From: Enoplosus armatus
Lineage: Eukaryota; Chordata; Actinopteri; Centrarchiformes; Enoplosidae
Direction of reading: 5' to 3'
Assembly (NCBI RefSeq): GCF_043641665.1
Contig: NC_092198.1
Coordinates: forward strand, 966,001 to 1,030,000
Length of the DNA stretch: 64,000 nucleotides
The translations under genes and the position numbers were made by a program. This document shows, piece by piece, positions 47,901 through 62,800 of the stretch. The notes under the pieces were generated by a model. That model searched no databases. It saw only the letters and a list, made by a program, of their open reading frames with translations, and was not told the DNA's origin. Each line of letters starts with the position of its first letter. Position 1 is the stretch's first letter.

Positions 47901-50900
47901 ACAATCAGTGCTCTTCATCATTCCTGCTATCTGTGCCTAATTAAGCAGTAAAAGGAATGAATTTGTTCGTGTTGTCTTGTTCAACATACAGCCATGATTT
48001 CCAAACTCTCTTCCAAATGGTGTCCCTATGCAGCATGAAGCTACGGGGTCAAGAGATAGTTGCCCGCTGGCGTGGGCCACAGCCACGACCTGGCTCCACA
48101 CAGTAATGTGCAGCTGGTCCTGTCCAGTAATTCTGACAGAAATGCCCCATGACAGGTTCCCTCTGAAACACAGAGGGGGTATAGGGGATTTTCCCCTGCC
48201 ATGTCCCCCTCAAATACACACCAGAGTGCACTTCAGGACAGAGATGGAAACCGAAGGAGGAGTTAGGGTTGAACCTGTTTCACAGTAAAGACCTCTGGAA
48301 ACGTCAGGTCAACCTCTGGTCATGAACTACATGTTCTGCGATGTAGGGATTTTCCGATGTCAAACATCTGGAAACCATACAATGACAGACTGATGCTGGT
48401 GCAGAAACTCTGGGACGTTGTTGGCAGACCTCAGACAGAGAAGAGAAAGAATCCCGCATGCAATACATCAGACGTACATTCTGTGTCATGTGTATGTGTA
48501 TGTACGTAAAACCTTTTGCACTAGGAACGCTGCACCATCATTGGAAAAGCAAACATTTCAGTGAATCGTAAAATTGCATTTAGACCTTAAAGCTGCCCTA
48601 ATCAATATTTTTTATACTACCAATGAATCAAATGAATGTGCCATCAGAATCAGAAATACTTTACTGATCCCCGGGGGGGGGGGGGGGAATTCGACAATGT
48701 GAAAGGAGTCGCTGGTCCTGACAAACCCACAGAGAATTATCTTTATAGTTTCTTGCTCTGATAGCTTCGTTTCCTCACAGGCAGCTGAATGCTCATGTTG
48801 CTCTGTGTCTGTTGGCTGTGTAAAGGTGATAATATGTCCCTGCTGTGTTTACAGCTTGCTTCTGCTGCCCCCAAGTGGCACAAAACAAACAAACAAAAAC
48901 AACTAATGCAGCTTTACGTTTACATTCAGCATATAAGACTTTTTTTTTAAAGAATCTTTTTCAAGTAAATACTGAGATTAATTACCAACTGGATACAACT
49001 GGTGGTGCTTACGGTGCTGGTTAGCAGAAAAGCTCATTTATATTATAATTTTTCCCAGTTGACATTGTTTTCGAAGTTGCACCAGGTGTAGCAAGAAATG
49101 TCCTGGAGTCCAGATGACAATATCAGACAAAAAAGTCTTCTAACCAAGACACAAACAGAACAACACCAGACAACAACCACATTTCTTGGCAAGAAATGCC
49201 ATTATTCTTCTTAAACACTGCCCCCTTCTTAGATATAAAATGGAAATAAAGATCAGAGGGTCTGGTACAGATGGCCAGAAAAACAGCCTTTTAGAAAACA
49301 CAACATGAAGGAGCAGTAAAATGTCTCTACTGGCTCTGCCGTTAAACATGATCCACTCTACAAGGAATGAAAAGCTGGACACTCAAATCTGGATCCTTGT
49401 TCCAAAGTCGTGATCTGTTTGTGTTTTTACAAAGTTACATTCAGCCAAATGTTGAGACTGTATAATATCAATGACTTCAGCTTGTCTGGCAGCAGCAGTG
49501 ACAAAGCTTCATTTATGTGCTGTTAGTTTTACACAATAACTATCCAAGAAAAGCATATTCTGCCTCTTCCACTCAGAACACCCAGAGTGAGGGAACACCT
49601 CAGCTATAATGCTGAAATGTTGTTAGACTGTGTTTGCATTTATTTGCAGAATTTCATATTACAGATCACAGTTCATTCATTCATACCGAATACCAGACAA
49701 GTTGAATCGTATGGATCCTTTTTTTAGATTTATGTGACTATCAAGAATCAAGAATCAATATCAAGAATTCTATTAATTACTCAACAGTAAAAGGAACTAG
49801 AAACGTTATTCATGCCGTTTCTCAGCTCCACAACGACTCCAAAGCTTATGGTGGAACAAGCAGCCAGATTTACTGACATCAACACTCCGACTCTGAACAA
49901 CAACTGCTAACAGGTCTCAGATCAGTCTGTCCACTGAACACAGAGAGACCAAACTCACCAACCTGCCATCTGACCTCCTTTTACCAGCATGACTAACTAA
50001 TGTAATCACTGAATTTCAAACTGTGATCCTTCAGTGTTCCTCCGAGGCGGTCCTGTCATCTTCACACCATTACGATCTAATAATGTCTAATAATTGAATT
50101 CCTTGCACTACTGTTACTGAAACAGTAATCTCATTACTGTGACACTTTACTAAGTCATGCATTACTGATCAAATACACACCATCAGCCTCTGTTTAAGAA
50201 AACGCACTAAAGATCTGAGTCTTCTGAAGTCTCAGAAATCAGCCAACAACAGTTGGATGGTCTGTAATTTTTGGAAGTAAATCTGTGGTTTATGACTTTT
50301 ACAGTGTGTTCACGCTGGAGAGTCTGAACACAGTGGAGCTTTTGTTTCTGTCAAACCTGTCTGGAAAAGGTAACCTGCTCTTCACATGCATCTCTCATCA
50401 TTCAGCAGGTCCACATGTGAAGGCTTTGGCTGAGTTACCTGAGTAACAATGTAAGGAATGGCAGAGAGAGTCAGCCAGAGTCTATTTTGATGCTTTGGCT
50501 AAGTCTTGATCAAATAACGGGATGCAGAGAAGAATTTAAAAAGGGTGAGCGTCACTGTTGCTTTCAGCGTGTAAAGGATGAGGTGTCGGAGCTCTGATTT
50601 CAGATACAGGGTGGCAGGAGGACAAACATCGGCCACGGCAAAAGAGCTGAAACCTTTCTTCAGTCAGACAAGAAGATCCACCACGGAGACAGAGGGTGTG
50701 CTGCTTCAGGTACATCCACAATGAAATCATCCAAATAAAACGAATAAAGACCCAAACTCACAAGTATTCTCTGGGTAGACATGAAGCAGCTCACCTGCGT
50801 CCAGAGAAGTCAAACAAACTTACAAAGCCGTGTGAGCACAGAGCTGCACACCTGAACACGCATGATTGTTTTGGCAATGGATCGACAATGGAGCTCTATG

Positions 50901-53900
50901 GCACAGAACAATAATCTACTTCAGGCTACACAAACGAATCCCTGTTAGTCCGACACGTTCAGCTTTAGTTCAGCTTTAGTTTTATATTCGCACACACACA
51001 CAGCAGCATAAAACCAGCTAACAGAAATAAACCAGATGTGACAGGCTAACACGCATCAGAGGTTACTGAGCACTTCTGACTCCTGACCAGCCTCCCAGAC
51101 CCACATTAGCTGTACAAGCAGCTCTAAGTGTGTTTATGAGATTACAGCCAAAGTTTAACCACCAGTTTGTTTATTTGGATTCTTGCAGAAGCTCGAAATG
51201 TTAGAAAAATGTGCTGCTAGGATTGTGCAGCTACACGTGCGATGAAATATGGAAAGTGACAAGTGCATCCATTCCTGTGGGTCTAGGACACACACACACA
51301 CACACACACAGATCACTAACTGATATGGTGCAATGCAAAGCCTCAGTTATGTGTGAGGTCCTCAGCTCTGCCACACAAACCACACGTCGAGATTTACAGC
51401 AGCGTTCAGCAGCGCTGACGAGCAGATGGCTGTTGACTGTCTCATCGACGCGCTGGAGTAAAGCACGTTTCCCCTCCAGACGCCGTGAGCAACATGACGT
51501 TTGGAAGCGGCCACATTCACTCTGACTACTGTTTCATCTTAAATCACCAGATTAGGCTGATTTCTGCGACGTCGTCCAAAACTGAGTCGAACAGCTAAAA
51601 GTTAGAAATGTGTTGAGGATGTGACGTGATCACATTTTCAACTCAGTTTGTCCTTTTGCTTCAATTTCTTGGACCTGTTTTGTGGTTGAGGGACAACACT
51701 GCATATCACATGGACGTAAAACTATTCTGTATTCGATTTTATGTTTAATAACAACATAATGAATAGCTCAGGAGGTGCCAAGTCTCTTCAGCACTGACGG
51801 TCCACAGCCTGCCTTTCATTATTTAACCCCACAGTCTAACAGTCATAACCAAGTGTTTTGAGTTGCCTAAAATCAACGCGCAGATGTTGAATCCAGTAGA
51901 AAAATGTTGTGAAGTCTTTGCAGATATGCACAATATGAAAGTTCTGTCTAACATGTTGAAGGAGAAAATAACCTAGATGCCTTTTGTGGAGCAGGTATCA
52001 GTATTTTTCTATCATCAGTGGATCCAATGAGTCTGTGGAATATGAACACTGTCTCTAACAAAGCTAGCTGGCTTTCCTCCCCTCAGGAGGTGACGGAGAC
52101 CAGAACCAGAGCTCACAGAGAGGATCCTGGACTTCATCCATCAGCTACTGGAGGCAGAAAGAGGTCCAACATGTGAACTTTGAAGGTGAAGATAAGTCGG
52201 GTGTTGTGTTTACAGTTTGTTTCTGCCCCAACTGGCCAACAAATGTGTTTTTGTAAAAGTAGGAAGTCATTCAGAATTCTACCAAAATAAAAGCCAACAG
52301 TCATTCAGGCTAAAATCTATTGAATCACCTGAAGTAAAGGATTTCATTGTGAAGAAGAACTGTTTCATTCAACTCAGCCGAAGGACTCAGAGAGAACGAC
52401 CGGAGCTTCTTCACTTCACAACCACAGTTCATGATATAATGATGTTTCTGACTGCCTTCACTTCAGTAGTGACTTCACCTGGTTGTTGGTTTGAGTCTAA
52501 AACACTGTTGATAGTTATCAGTTGTCATCATTTATCATAGCTTTATATACTGCATATCACAGCAGAAGACACAACTTCAATTGGAGGGAAATAAGAAGGA
52601 CGTGAGGAGAGACCTCTGACCTGTCATGCGTCCTGTACATTTAAAAATGCAGTAGTTACGTATTGTCATCGGGCAGGAGGCCTCACAGTGTGAAGAGCTG
52701 AACTCCCGATCAGACTCTTCTCACCTGGTGACATGAAGCCCTTTAACCTGACTGACTTTCTGCTCGTTAGTAAAAATATGTTGTCATATGTCAAAAACTG
52801 ATATGTTTTTAATTCAAATTAGCCGGAGCTTCAGCGAATTCAACTCTGCATGATGACTAACGCTCAGAAGCCCAGTGTTCAGCGCTGCACTTGTTTCCTT
52901 CGAGGACAGAAGATGAACTAAATCCTTTGCAGCTGTGGAAGTTGGAGAATCATTTGGCATTATGTCTATAACTGGCCAATAAAAGAAACACAAAGGTTTT
53001 GAAATGGCCCGTTGGCACTGGGAACAGAAACTGTTGTCATTGACAAATGACTGCTCGTGTGGACCTCACACGGAAACCCTCAAGAAAATTAGCTTAAGAT
53101 GGATTTTTGAAAGGAAACGAATGAAACATATATGACATCATTTGTGCACAGTTAAAGTCCCACTAAAGTTACCATCACGCGTTCATTTTACTGTCAAAAT
53201 GTGGTCACAGTACACGTATTAAATTGTTTTATAATTCAAAGGAATTTAAAAGATGCGGGGTTATGATAGGTAAGAGTCTGGGAGGCATCCTGGGGTCGGC
53301 CCTGAAGCCTTACATAACCCGACTTCCTATAAGAGCGACTGCCTTTCGTTTCATGTTCCAACAAGAACTCTCAGATCTTTGGCTGCTTTTCCTTTAAAAG
53401 TTCCTCTTGTTTCCCACACGACATCTGTTGAGGCCGCCTTCTGGTTTTTATGGTCCAGGACTGTGGAATACCCCCAAACCGAACAGTTGACTGCCTTGAT
53501 ATTTTTAAAAAGAAATGAAAGAGCTTTTATCTTTTTAGGCTGGCTTTAACTCGGGGTGATCCAACTTTGTCAGCTCTTAAATGTTTATCTTTGGTTTTTA
53601 TATCAGTTTTTCCTGTTGGTTGCTGTTTATTTTCATTTTTGTTTTTGGTCAAACGTTGTTTTTAATCCGTTTCGTGAAGCCTGTTGGGTGCTTTACGATT
53701 CAAGTTATTATTATTTCATTTCTCAAAGAAGCGTTTGAAACAGCTCTACCTGACATGGACAAAAAAAGGATGAATTATTATTAGAGATATATCTGTGACT
53801 GATCCTGTAACACATCCAAAAGCTTCTGACTGCTGATGAAATAAAGAGGAAACCTCCGGACTTCTGTTTGTCTCTGCCTGCTGAAGGATCTGTGTGGTCC

Positions 53901-55301
53901 TGCATGGGTCAGTGCTTTCAGGACGTATAAAACTAATCTGCTTAAAGCCTTTTATGGTACAAAGTTTAAAATGCTGTATTGTCTTGTGTAATTTAGGGAA
54001 CAGATGTTAAATCCCATTATTACAGTGTGTAACATTTGGATTCAGAACACAGTGTTTGACTTCATGTTCCTGTGAGTCAACATCAGCCTCAACATTTGGT
54101 GTTAATTTTAATGAGTAAACCAAATTATTACATCAATTACTGCCTTAATGTGAACCACAGCGTTAGCCTGCCTTATTAAAAATACAAACAAATCAAAGTT
54201 AAAGTGGCAGATGTTAGCTTGGATGCAGTCGGTCAGGGCGTGCTTGTTTTTGCACCCTGGGGCACTCTGTGTGGGTGGAGTTGTAGTTTTAGTCACGGGT
54301 CAATGGGTGGAAATGGACCTCCTCCCACTCAGTGTGTCTCAGGCTGGGAACAAGAAGGTGTGAACTTGTATGACATCACAGTGACCAGCCAATCACAACA
54401 CACAGTGGCTTCTTTCCCAAAATGTCTGTCAGCAAAGTCGTCGAGTTTGAGAATTTTGCTTTTGTTCTCGTAAAATTAAAATCAAACATAAACGTTGAAT
54501 TTGGATCTCCAGATCCACTTTGACCACAAACACTTTGGGAAACACATCACATGATGCTGGAAGCAGGAAGTCAATCAGCCAATCAGCTTAAGCTTTACCT
54601 CCATCGGTCCTCCACTCTTGCTATTGGTTGGAAGAGCTTTCTACACACCAAACACAGAGGCAGATACATGAAGGTCACATGTGAGGAGATATTACAGAAC
54701 AAACCTGAAATCATTACATAGAACAAGAATCTAAACCTGAACAGGAATCATGTTTACATCCAGACTCAGGATTCAGTTTAGTGCAGAGGTGGTGAACACC
54801 TCGAAGATACAACCTGAATGAATGAATCTATAAACCCGCTTCAACAGTCTAGAAAAAGACGCTGCCTCTAACTGCAGAACCTGCCTGAGAATCATCATGT
54901 TTTGAAGAGTCCTTCAGGGTCACAGTGATCCAGTGACCGCTGTCTGTGGATCCCTGCAAACAGGAGCTGGCTTTACTGGAGTTATTGTTCTTAATGATTT
55001 AGTTTTTTCAAATGCAACAACCAAAAACAAAGTCAGTCTCAGATTTAGTCTCCAGAGTCTGCATGCAAACGTGATTATTACACGTCAGAGTGTTTTCATG
55101 ACTCAACTTTTACAGAAAGAAACAGGCTGAAGTGGAACTTCAGGAATAAGAATCATTAAAGCAATAAAAACTGAAGACAAGCGTTTTAAACAAGGAGAAG
55201 CCCTCAGCTGCACACCCAGTTTCTCTCTGTGTCTCACTACCTTATCCTCTGTCTTGTGGGATGATTCCTTTTTATTAGCATCTCCTTGCTTTGTGTGTTT
55301 T

Positions 55302-55341
<40 letters not shown>

Positions 55342-58300
55342 TCACCTGTGTTGCTGTGTCTCTTGCTGAAGGGGTTGAGCGTGGCTTTAGCTTTGGAGGT
55401 CCAGTTGGCGGTGCTGGAGCCGAAGGAGCTGGAGGACAGAGACTTGCCCAGGTTGTCTGAGCTCACCTTCTTGGTGTTGTTGGTGGCCGTCTTACTCCAG
55501 TCTATAAACACAACATACGGCTCTCTGACACACATCGCACAACAGCCCAGTAACTTTCCTTCCTTCTTTTTCACCTCTCTGCCCCCCCCACCCTACCTTC
55601 CCTCCTCTTTACATCCACCTTCTCTTCACCTTCCACTGCCTCCTTCATTCCCTCCTGCCCCATGTCTTTCAGTCTTTCCACCTTTGTCCTCCATGGAGGA
55701 ACATGGACGTCAGTAACACAGAACAGATGTGCATACGTTGACTTCACTGCTGGTGTCTGCAGACTGATGGGTTTGAGGAATTAGGGCCCAGTTTCATGTT
55801 CATGCTGCAGCTTCAGGACATTTTGGGGCCTCAAATATAAATATTATGCAAACAGACGACAACCTTTGTGGATATTATATCGTTCTGGCAGCAACAACGA
55901 CAGTCAACAAATCATCGACCTCTAGGATGTGACGTAGTTTACTGTGGAGTTGATTGAATGCAATAAGTGTACATGAATACATTCAGTTTGCATGAACATG
56001 AACTCGTGTTTGTTTACGATGATTCTGGGTCTAAAGAGGAAATCCACGACTTTCACACAAAAATCAACTTAACTGGGAAGGTGTGGCACGTAAACGATGC
56101 ACAAAGGAAGAGCGGCCCGCTTTCTAAATGTCAGCAGTTCAGCACATCCACAGACTAAATGTACCTGGAGGACGTCCTGGTCTTTCAGAGATGACTCCGT
56201 TTTATCTTTTTTTTATTAGCTGCAAAGCCGAGCTGACTGAGGTTTTATATTTTAATAAAGTGCTTTTCTCTTTTTTCTGCTGCTGTGGGAATCTGGCAGG
56301 AGGCCAGCAGACAGATGGGACAGGACTCCTGTAGAGAGACTGAACTAGCTTCAAGACAAACAGAGAGACAGACAGGCAGACAGACAGACAAATACCTGAG
56401 TTGTCCGACAGCCTGAATCGACCACAGCAGAGGTACCTCCTCCACTGCTTCTGGACGTTTTCCTTCAAGGCGCAGTGGAAGATAAATATGAACAGACCTG
56501 AAGACAGAGAGACAATCAGTTTGACTGTTTTTACACAGTAAAAGTCTCTTGTATATATATTTTATAAACCTTATTTTTCTCCACAGATACAAACTGGTGC
56601 GAATGTTTCATTTGGATTCACTTGATGAACACCATCTGAACAAGTTCATTTAGATCCCGTCGAACTGCTTTAACATCGTTAGCTTCTCTTCCTGACGTCC
56701 ACATTATGTACTTACAATATTTCAATGAGAGGAAACAAAAACATGTATAACACAACATCATGTTTTATTAACAAAGCTACTAACTTCAGTTCCTCATTTC
56801 AGACCTTTTCTAGTTCTCCAGATGTGGCCGCCGATGTGTTTCATGTGGAATCATCTGCACAGCATTGCAGTCAATGCTGCCATTATTTAAAATTTATGGA
56901 AAATCTTTATTAAAAATTGGAAACAAAAGCGGCTCTGAACGACTGCCCTGAGGCACACCACACTGCTTTCATCTCAGGATAACAGAATGAATAATAATAA
57001 TAATAATAATATGCTGTATATTTGCTGTCAGTTGATAACTTTTGATCCACGGTTCAGATCAGAGTCGTCATGATTACCAGTTTCTGACTTGTATATATAG
57101 TGTCAGTAGAGAAATTAAAGGAAAAAAAAGAAATTGTTCATTAAAATGTGTCGGTGCCGTGACATCCGAGTTCTGTATCATCAAACGGATGTTTTCTCCC
57201 TGTGGAGACCGACTCGTACGACAGGTGTGGACCACTCAGGAACTCTGAACACTTCACTAAAGACTTCTCTTGAATTACTCACACATGCCACTTCACTGAA
57301 TAAGTCCTCTCTAGTTACCTTGCAGTGAGTTGAAGATGGAGAAGAGGTACATGAAGGCCAGGTTGACGGGCCCCCAGGCGAACAGAGCGAAGCCCCACGT
57401 CATACCCAGCAGGAAGGTGAGGCTGATGACGCTCCGCAGGTTTCGTAGAACCTGAATCACAACGGAAGAGAGTGAGCGTCCGTTGACTTCAGTTCTTCTT
57501 TATCATCCCTTTTCTTTCTCTTAGGTTTTATATGTGATTCAGTGCTTTGAAAGTTTTCCTTTCCTTTCGTTCCTCTTTCTCTGTAACATGTGAGTCTATT
57601 TCAGCCTTGAAATCTGGAGACACAGATTTAAAGAGCATCTTAAGGATTATGTTTCAGTCGGTGGCAACGAAAAGCGAATCAAACGTCAACCTGCAGCATC
57701 TTCCAGCGCCTCTCGGCTGGAGGACGGCAGACTTTCTCTCTAGTCTGTTAAAGTCTGCAAGTCAAGTCAGCCACCTGCAGTCCCTTTTGTCTCCTGGCAG
57801 TGAATTAAATGTGTCATGTCTTTTTGTGCTCCTCAAGAGACCATCCTGGTTAAATAAAGGTGAAATTTCTGTTCTCATTCTGCTCACGCTAACTGAAGAT
57901 CTGCGCTGTACTTTAAAGAATACATGTAAAACCTTGCTGGGATAAGGTAAAAGCGACTTTTTCATCATGTGAGGAAGTAAGCTCGAACTCAGACCTCCTC
58001 TCGCAGCGTGCGGTTGCTGCGTTTGCCGTTGCGCCCGCAGATCTGCATCATCACCACGATGAACATGGCCACGTTCAGCAGAAACACCAGACAGAAGTAA
58101 CCGACGCAGGTGGTGTAGAAGACGACTGAATTCTGGATCCAGCAGCTGAGGAGAGAGGACACACGACATCAACATGTGGGACAAACAGCAGAAACAAAGA
58201 GTCCTTTTAATGCTTTGATCTAAAAGGACTTCCTGGTCTTGTGAAGGAGACATCGTACTTGATTTGCTTCCTGTTGTTACATCCCTGTAAGCTCGATGAA

Positions 58301-59760
58301 AGAACTTCAGTGGAGAGATTTTGATGAAGCACTCGCACTGTAGTACCCTTAAATCCTTAAAGGGAACCACTGAGGACAACAAGGTCGTGTCCTCACTACT
58401 GCATCTGGGAACACTTTGTTTTTATGACCTGAGGAGGACTTTCAGTTCTGCTATAGCAGAAGAGATTTTTTTGGGCTAAATTGGATATTTTTAAAAACAA
58501 TAATCTTCAATTTGACTGTTTGTAATCAGTATTGTCCCACTAGATTATATTACTGATAATGTAGAGAAGAGTCTGAAACCATAATGTAGGTCATTTTACG
58601 TCCACTCACACTGAACTCGTTCCAGAGCAACAGATAGAAACTAGATGCTGCACCATCTGACTCCAGATCAGATTGGATCAGGGATTTGGCAATTTTGTTT
58701 TCATTTGCACAAAACTTGTAAGTGATTATAAAGAGAGCAACAGAGACTAAATGAAACTGCATTTTATACTTGTTTCATGATGCCTTTGAATACGTTGTGC
58801 TTCAGTGTAGTTCACTGGAACACCATGGATTTACAAAAATAACAGCTTCTCATATGAAACGACTCCCCTTGATATGTTTGACGGCACACATTAACTACGT
58901 CCTCTGTGTTGGGTCCTGTGACGTCGTCTCTCTACTTATTATTATTATTATTATTATTATGTTTCCCATAAAAAGTACATGTTACTTCGTACTTGACTGT
59001 ATTGTCTCTCTGCATCGACTTATTATTGTAATTGTGTGGTTACTTACAACTCTGAGGATCCCTCTCCTGACTCCCCTTTGCCGTACTCCTGCAGGCCGTA
59101 AGAGTTTTTATCCACCGCGACGACGATCCCGACCAATACTGCAGGGAGACCTGCAACACAACACAAAGGTGAACATCACATCTTCCTCTCTGGACTCTTT
59201 GTTCCTGCCAAGATTATCGACAAGTCAAATTTATATGGATCTCAATAAAATCCTTTTGATTTCCAGTTTGGCAGCGTGACAGAGTTGAGTTTTTAAATAA
59301 ATAATAAATAAAGCTGCACATCTCACCATGTTAGAGAAGAAAACTCTCCATCAAACTTTCATTCATTTTAATCCAAACAGGTCAAAGTCACCATGTCCAC
59401 ATTTCTGACACTTCAACTGCTTTCACACGATACATATCAATTTACATTTGAACGGATTATTACTCTTCAACTACTTTCAGAGCTTACACATGAAATACAC
59501 TGAAATATCAGCTGCTTACAGTGTTCACACTCTTTTCACGTGAACTGTAAACTACTTTTTTTACCATTATTTAACTGCTTTCATCTCTTACTCCTCAACG
59601 GACAGTTCAACTACTTTCATCTGATACACTTTAAGTGACAATTCAGCTGAATTGAATTCATTTTTCACTCCTTTAATCTCTTACTCTACAACTGACATTT
59701 CTCCTTTTAATGCTGACATTCTGACTTCAAATCCTTTCAGGTCTCAGGTCTTCCCCTTTG

Positions 59761-59803
<43 letters not shown>

Positions 59804-59834
59804 GCAGCAGCAACAACAACAACAGCAACAACGA

Positions 59835-59875
<41 letters not shown>

Positions 59876-62800
59876 ACAGCAACAGCAACAGCAACAACAA
59901 CAGAAAGCTTCTTCAGCTCTTCCATGTGTTCGACACAGTTTTCTCCAGCTGCTCTCAGTGTTTATACTTCAGCTGACATTAACTAACATCGTCTTTCACT
60001 TTATATACTTGACAAGTTTCACTAATTTCTTCCAGGACTTCCACTTAAACTGACACTTCCACCTCAACTCTCACTCAGCACTTTGACTCAAATTGTATCT
60101 TCAAATGTATTCAGAGCTGAACCACAAAATGACAGCAGCTGGAAATGAGGCCTTTTCTTGTTATTTTAGACATTAGCTTTATGTCATAGTTTAAGCCAAA
60201 CAACGAGCCACTCACCCCATCCCACGATGCAGAACTTGAGGATGTATCGGCGTATGTAGGTGTTGAAGACTTTGACCAGGGCGATGTACATGTGGATGGA
60301 CTCCAACCCCATCCAGGTGAAGGAGGTCAGCAGGAAGTAGTGCAGGAAGACGGCCACAGACAGACACAGCCAATCAGTTTCCAGACTGGCTAGCCAGCCG
60401 TCTAACAGGAAGACCATGTTCAGGAACAACAAGGACGTGCTGAGGTTCATCAGGATCTTGGAGGGGTAGTCACGCCGTAGTTTTCTATGAGAAGGAAAGA
60501 GATGTGGCATGTGGTTACTTGAACTTTGCTGCAGTTTGTGCTCATTTTCAGTTTCACATATTCACAGCCAGCCATCCGAACACATTTCCATCCCATTTAG
60601 TAAAGGCTATGTGCGGCCCGGAGAAGCATAACTCCAGCTGAAGAGTCTCCTAGAGTGTGTGTTACTAATTACTAATTTGTGACAGCAAATATGTTCGTGC
60701 CTCTTCAATGATGTGTTTTTATCAACATAATAAAACGTTTGTAATGAACATATCTGCAAAGTTACAAAACGATGACTGACAACATATTTAATCAGTTTCC
60801 CTAATAAACATCTGTTTCTGTATGGACGACCCAAAGCACTTGGTTACAGCTGCTCTAATCAATATCTTTATATTAAGAATGCATCAAATGACTACATGTG
60901 AATGGACTCACTCGAAGGCGATGTAGGTGAGCAGCGTGGCGGCAGAGAAGATGGCGGAGATGCCGCAGCCGATGTAGGTGATGAAGGTCAGAATCTTGTT
61001 GTTCTTCGGGTCGATGTGGGGTGAAGCTCCAGAAATGTCCTGGAGACAAAGACGGAGAGACACCAAGTACAATGAGATCATGTCAAGCTCACTTTTTAAA
61101 AGGTTTAAAACAGAAGAAGAGAACAAGAGAGAGACGGAGATGGTCGTCCATGAGGACCATTCTGTACTCAACACAGCCAATTATGTTCAACAGCAATCTG
61201 AAGGTGACAAAGCTGTCAGACACATGTAGTGTCAGTACAAGTACACTAAATGGACTCTCCACCATTTAACAAACCTGTCATAAATACATCGCAGAAAACA
61301 AGCAAACATCACATGTTGCTCATGATGTTTCACAGCTGTTGGCACTAAAGGCCGCATGAATTATTCTGCGTAGCATCTTATCTGTAACGGGTCACTCAAC
61401 ACACTTTTTAGAAACTAAAAAACACCAAACAGGGAGTGAGCTTCAAACTCCAGTTTGGTTTCATGTCAGCGTGTCACAGACAGTCTTACCATGAGGATGC
61501 CAAAGTGCGTCAGGTGGTCGCAGAGACAGATGGTTTTGTTGCTGGTGGATTCTTTGGAGGTTCTGCAGCCGTCTCCGTTCCAACCTCCGGCACCATCTAG
61601 TGGCAGCGCAGAGGTATTACTGTACATTACAATCACCTCTGTGCCAGGAACAAGTTCAGAAACTACTGAAAATAAACGTTGCTGAAGATGATTTTAACTT
61701 GATTTGAGTAAAAGAATGTACACCACCACAACCTCATTTGGATTTTATTGTCGGACATGCTTTGAATTGTTCATTCTGCACAGGAAGAATAAACCTTTCT
61801 ACATCTGAATAATCATTTTACAGTAAAAATATCCTCTGGGAACTTTCTGAGCAGTGGTTTACAGAGACACATTAAACAAAAATTAATATCAGATGGAACT
61901 CAGTATGAGCTGATATTAAAGGACTTGGCTCAAGACCTAAAAAGAAGTGACATCTGTGGGTGAGCTCTTTGACTTTTTAAAGAAAAATGTTAATAACTGT
62001 CACTTCCTGGAGAGTCTCTGGTTTTGCGGCCGCCTGATCTCTTGGGTCCCTGAGCCCAGTAGGCCCGTTCAGTGGTCCATCTATGCTTTCATGTACGTTG
62101 CCGGCGTGTGTTGCCCTTCTGAAACCAGTATGACAAACGTTTAATTGGCACTGTTTTGTTCTTTTGGACTTGGTCTGGAAGCTGCTTGGTGTTGAACTCG
62201 ACTTAAGTGTTCTACATAAATGTAAAAGAGGTTGATCTACATGTACATATGGCCCAAACCACCGATAAAAAACCCTTTTTGTTTTTCTCAGAACACTTGA
62301 GGGACATTGTTTCTGGTGAAGAGGTGAATGACTCCCTGTAATGAACCTGAAATGTTTACTTACTGTTCATGTTGAAGTCCCAGAACATACAACGTGGATT
62401 CAGGTAGGGCTGTCAGGAGAGAAGAAAACAGCCGCTCAGACACAATTTATAATCAGCACTCATCGCAGATATCTTAATTACTAGCAACAATAATGACAAT
62501 CATTTTTCTTCACTTGGACATTGTTGTGTAAATGAAAAGATTCCCTTTGTAGCCAGAGCCGCAACACAAAAAAGTAAAGCCAGATGTTCACATTTTTATG
62601 TGCTCCGTGACCTGTTCTTTGATATCTTAATTCTGTTTCAAAGCCTTCTTCACACTGCCAGGAATTACACTGGTGGGAAACTTCATAAAAATATTACACT
62701 GATCCCTCACATGTTGTTTTGAAGTACAAACACTACAATGTGAACCCATGACCACTCAACCAGACCCATGCACACACACTGGACATGCAAACCTGACCTG

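Larger units (their letters stand above)
44947..55345 (-). other. Last adgrg6 intron (10.4 kb), mostly repeats
   Basis: Contains the LTR-like segment 45530-46075, the AT palindrome 46595-46640, the repeat copy at 48643-48690 and (CA)n at 51288-51310. No further exon or embedded gene is recognised. The open frames at 45440-45839, 51211-51525 and 52217-52540 are not supported as genes. Confidence 0.5.

Noticed and set aside
55291..55716. 141-codon plus-strand ORF with Val-Cys repeats
   Set aside because: Antisense to a confirmed adgrg6 exon and partly a GT microsatellite.
57762..58382. 206-codon minus-strand ORF, the longest in the window
   Set aside because: It reads through the adgrg6 TM5 exon in the wrong frame. 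The correct frame gives the conserved receptor sequence with exact splice sites.
59652..60053. 133-codon ORF with a long polyglutamine run
   Set aside because: It is a triplet repeat on the strand opposite to adgrg6, inside an intron, with no conserved flanks.
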